Shown in pieces: positions 61,176-64,000 of a stretch of 64,000 nt of DNA (position 1 is the stretch's first letter; every line of letters starts with the position of its first letter). The translations under genes and the position numbers were made by a program. The DNA is from Acholoe squamosa (taxonomy: Eukaryota > Annelida > Polychaeta > Phyllodocida > Polynoidae), in contig OX439052.1 in assembly GCA_949317995.1 (NCBI GenBank), positions 44,512,599 through 44,576,598 of the forward strand, in the 5' to 3' direction. The notes beneath the pieces are model-generated. The model saw only the letters and a list, made by a program, of their open reading frames with translations. It searched no databases and was not told where the DNA came from.

Positions 61176-61430
61176 CCGTCCCCCTCCTGATCTCGGACCA
61201 CCATATAGTGATCCGCAGTAAAAAACAATCATAGAATATAAATGTGACACACAGACCCTTTGGTTAAGCGCTGATAAGCCAGTGAAAGCCGAGAAGAGAA
61301 TCTCAGGGAAATGAAATATTTATAAGGTGGTATAACGTCCGTCCCCCTCCTGATCTCGGACCACCATATAATGATCCATAGAATATAAATATGACACACA
61401 AGCCCTTTGGTTAAGTGCTGATAGGCAACA
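61118..61430 (+). repeat. Two-copy tandem repeat, about 163 bp
   Basis: AGTGAAAGCCGAGAAGAGAA starts copies at 61118 and 61281. Both contain GTGGTATAACGTCCGTCCCC and TGATCTCGGACCACCATATA. The first copy overlaps the end of the dispersed repeat. Part of it (GGTGGTCCGAGA) occurs inverted near 61652. Confidence 0.9.
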
Positions 61431-62112
61431 TTAAAAAACTTATGAGCACTATTGAATCATTAGGCACAGTTCAGACCGAAATATAGGTAGATACACACGC
61501 AAACCAACAGAAAAAAACTGAATTGGTCAAACCTATATTTCATACATAAAAGATGAAAATAAAAATTTATAATTATAATGCACGATTAGAATGATTATAT
61601 GCTGGTTTTTAAGGTGGTTAAGCTACAATAAATTATAGTGAGAAATATTTTGGTGGTCCGAGACTTTACGGCTAGGTAAAAAATTTGAAAACTACTAGAT
61701 CATACAGGAACCAAAATGATTAACTTGAACTTCCGGGTTAATTTCGCCAGAAGCTTCTTCTGCAAAATATAATATTCTAAGACCTAACGTAGGATTTACA
61801 GCTTCAAAAGCGGAAAATCATGTCAAGAAGCAAGGATTATTTTCTTTTAGGACCTAAAAGATGCCTAAGTTTCAGCGAAATCCTCTCATACCATCGACAA
61901 GCTGAACTACTTCGCTGTTATCTAGTCATGGAAACTCGAAACGGGTACTTATCTATTTTATCTAAGAAGACTATGACTCACCCTACTTTTAGTTAAAGGC
62001 TCATTGTCAGTCTTTTCTCATTCACTCGTATTAATACCTTTTTCTACAGCTAAACTAGTTAGGTTAAAGAAAGATCTAGGTTATTCTCTAGTTCTTCGTC
62101 ATCTAGCTCACA
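61431..62112. other. AT-rich stretch before the secreted-protein gene
   Basis: No long open frame. It includes an acceptor-like TTTCTACAG near 62049 and several short pyrimidine tracts, so 5' non-coding exons of the following plus-strand gene may lie here. No promoter could be fixed. Confidence 0.4.
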
Positions 62113-64000
62113 GTGAAGATGTGGACTTATTTCCTAATATTCGTTCTTGTCCCTGCTTGTCTAGGAGTGGGAACAAAAGAAAATTGTTCATGCTCTTTCT
62201 TAGAGGATAGCATTATTTCCTGCCAGAGTCCTAATCTAACATGTTGGATTCAAATGGAACTGACACACAAAACTTTAATCACTTCAGAAATCAGGACACA
62301 AAGTAACGACCAAACGCAGGAAATACAGTATGGAAGAAACCGATTCCCTTTCTTAGAGCAAGTTTCCTCGAAAGTTGCTCTCTATTCTTGTGAAGCAGGG
62401 ACATGCAGGTAATTTAAAAGGATTTATTATCCTATTTTACTGAATAGTAATTCGTCGAAATTTTTACTCTTACACTCTAAAATAATATTTCTTAACCAAA
62501 AATACTAATCTCAGAGCAATTTTCTGTTAGGCCAATAGAACTCATATTATAGTTTACCGTCCACCGCCCGCATACATTTAAAGGGCCGGATGAGAAAATT
62601 TCATTATTCATTATCTAAAAATATATTGTAGAATTTTTCAAAAATGTATTTAGACATGGTAGGAATGAGCAAAGGAGGGCATATTTGGTATCAAATTAAA
62701 GCTTACAATGCCAGGAATGTCAATAACATGGTGGCATATACAACCTGAAGATTTCAAGGCAGTGCTACCTATATAATGAATAATGAAAAAATGCCTCATC
62801 AATTTTCAAAACGGCTCGGACAGTAAACTGTAACCTGAGTTCCTATGGCCTTATTAGTGCTCACATGTAAATTCCTAATTTTTTTCTCTGCTAGCTAAAA
62901 AAATAAATATGTATTCAGCTTTAGACCATGCTAAAAGTAGTGCTATTGAAAATATGAGATCATAGACTAGAATCTTTAATTCGACGCTGTCCCAGGGCTT
63001 TTGACAGGGCTGCGCAGTGCGCAATACACGCATTTAATGCCTAAATGTCGCATTTAAATGGCTAGAATGGCCATTCATTTACAGAATGGCGCATTGTATT
63101 TGCTAAAAAGTGTGCAATTGGCGCATTGCAAAAAATCCTGTCAAAAGCCCTGCAGTGTCCTGGCACCGTGCCAAATCTGATACAATAAAAGAGATCGTAG
63201 TTCAAATCTGTTATAACACATTGTCTATACTGTCAAATGTTTCAAAAATAATTCTGTTATAACACTGATAAAGTTAACGTCCTATTTTAACAGGAAAACT
63301 CATGTCTACCTTCCAACAGAAGGAAAATATATCCGTCTCACAGAATATCATCGGATGAAAGCAAAATCAACCACAACAAAAACTTCTACTCTGTCTACTA
63401 TAATCTATAAGTCTACTACCACCTACAAACCTACTGTCTACAAGCCTACTTCCACCTTCAAGCCTAGTACCTATATCCCTACTTCGATCATGTATAGACG
63501 CACCATCTATATCCCTGCTTCCACTCCTGCTGCCTATACATCTACTGTCATTGAAAAAGAGGCTACTTCAAGGTATTTCTATATTTTTACTAATTATTAT
63601 AACACTTTAATTTGTTTTATATAAACTACGACTTGTACGAAAATGCCAACGACGTCAAAATATTTTCTATATATCTTTTTAAGTCACTGAAGAGACTTTA
63701 TAACCTTAAAAATGTCTTAAGAAATCCTGAATCCAAAACCATATAAACGTTGTTATATTTTCTTTAACTCTGTTCTAGTTTTTGAAAAGACATAATAACC
63801 TTATATTTTCAGAAATATCTTAACAAAAATTACCTAACATACATTAATATAATATAACCTTTCTTTTCAGAGAAAAACTTACCTTGATTAAGACGTCTGA
63901 ACAGCAAACCACAACTGCTCCTCAAGAAAGAGACTATCAATATGAGGATACTATGACAACGTCTTCACTGTCTGGAGAAGGATTTCATCTGGAAGATCAG
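62113..64000 (+). CDS. Secreted, Thr-rich mucin-like protein (5' part, incomplete)
   Basis: A plus-strand spliced gene that continues past the window. Exon 1 (ATG at 62113 or 62119, to 62408) starts with a signal peptide, MWTYFLIFVLVPACLG, followed by a domain of about 75 residues with five or six Cys (CSCSFL, SCQS, TCWIQ, CEAGTC) and an NLT sequon. Exon 2 (63294-63572) reads THVYLPTEGKYIRL, then a Thr/Tyr/Pro repeat (STTTYKPTVYKPTSTFKPST) typical of O-glycosylated stalks. Exon 3 starts at 63871 and stays open to the end. All joins are phase 2 with canonical GT/AG. It may be a host cell-surface or secreted protein or, given its place next to the viral element, a captured glycoprotein; I cannot decide. 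No known family. Confidence 0.65.
62994..63151. mobile_element. MITE-like element in intron 1
   Basis: AGGGCTTTTGACAGG at 62994-63008 is the exact reverse complement of CCTGTCAAAAGCCCT at 63137-63151. The 128-bp interior repeats GCGCATTG and CGCATTTAA. No coding capacity. Confidence 0.75.

Overview
The window is eukaryotic, most likely from a non-vertebrate, probably marine, metazoan. It has spliced exons with GT/AG borders, a LINE carrying RNase H, Penelope-like pieces, a solo LTR, MITEs, kilobase satellites, and a large, very AT-rich integrated virus-like element of the Polinton/Maverick (adintovirus) kind. I cannot name the species.

Bases 1-12.6 kb are gene-free and repeat-rich. A dispersed repeat (2.83-3.24 kb) is followed by a MITE, about 5 kb of a 17-bp satellite (unit ACTGACCCCTTAGTGCC), and a 151-bp tandem repeat. 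That repeat is interrupted by a 580-bp solo LTR. From 12.6 to 28.2 kb lies one host gene of the CARF/ALS2CR8-like family. Its first exon encodes a disordered Lys/Thr/Ser-rich region and was hit by a 5'-truncated LINE (11-bp target duplication). The exon plus the LINE 3' end was then amplified into seven head-to-tail 1209-bp copies. The DNA-binding-like domain follows in small exons up to a stop at 28199. A 4-kb intron (24.07-28.09 kb) holds a tRNA-derived SINE, Penelope-like sequence with a hammerhead-like core, minus-strand ORFs including a C2H2 protein, CRE sites and a long hairpin. The 17-bp satellite then reappears in inverted orientation (28.41-30.84 kb).

From about 34.2 to 61.4 kb lies the Polinton/adintovirus-like element. 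It is bounded by diverged inverted copies of the repeat also seen at 2.83 kb, and nearly all its genes are on the minus strand. The replication and integration set is a protein-primed family B DNA polymerase (1167 aa) and an integrase split by one in-frame UGA. The virion set is hexon-like major capsid, penton-like minor capsid, adenain-like protease, packaging ATPase, a pVI-like protein and a basic core-like protein. Accessory genes include an intact dUTPase and a catalytically degenerate dUTPase paralogue. They also include a tandem death-domain protein, a DUF5662-like protein, a PC4-like protein, several Cys-rich zinc proteins (two paralogous RING-like) and a spliced small gene with an apparent non-coding leader. 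A motif, TGAGATAA in the sense direction, sits 30-130 nt upstream of at least seven of these genes and is a candidate viral promoter element. Several genes are joined by ATGA or TAATG overlaps.

The right end (61.4-64 kb) holds the start of a plus-strand spliced gene for a secreted, Thr-rich, mucin-like protein that runs off the window. All family names come from motif recognition by eye; no database search was run.
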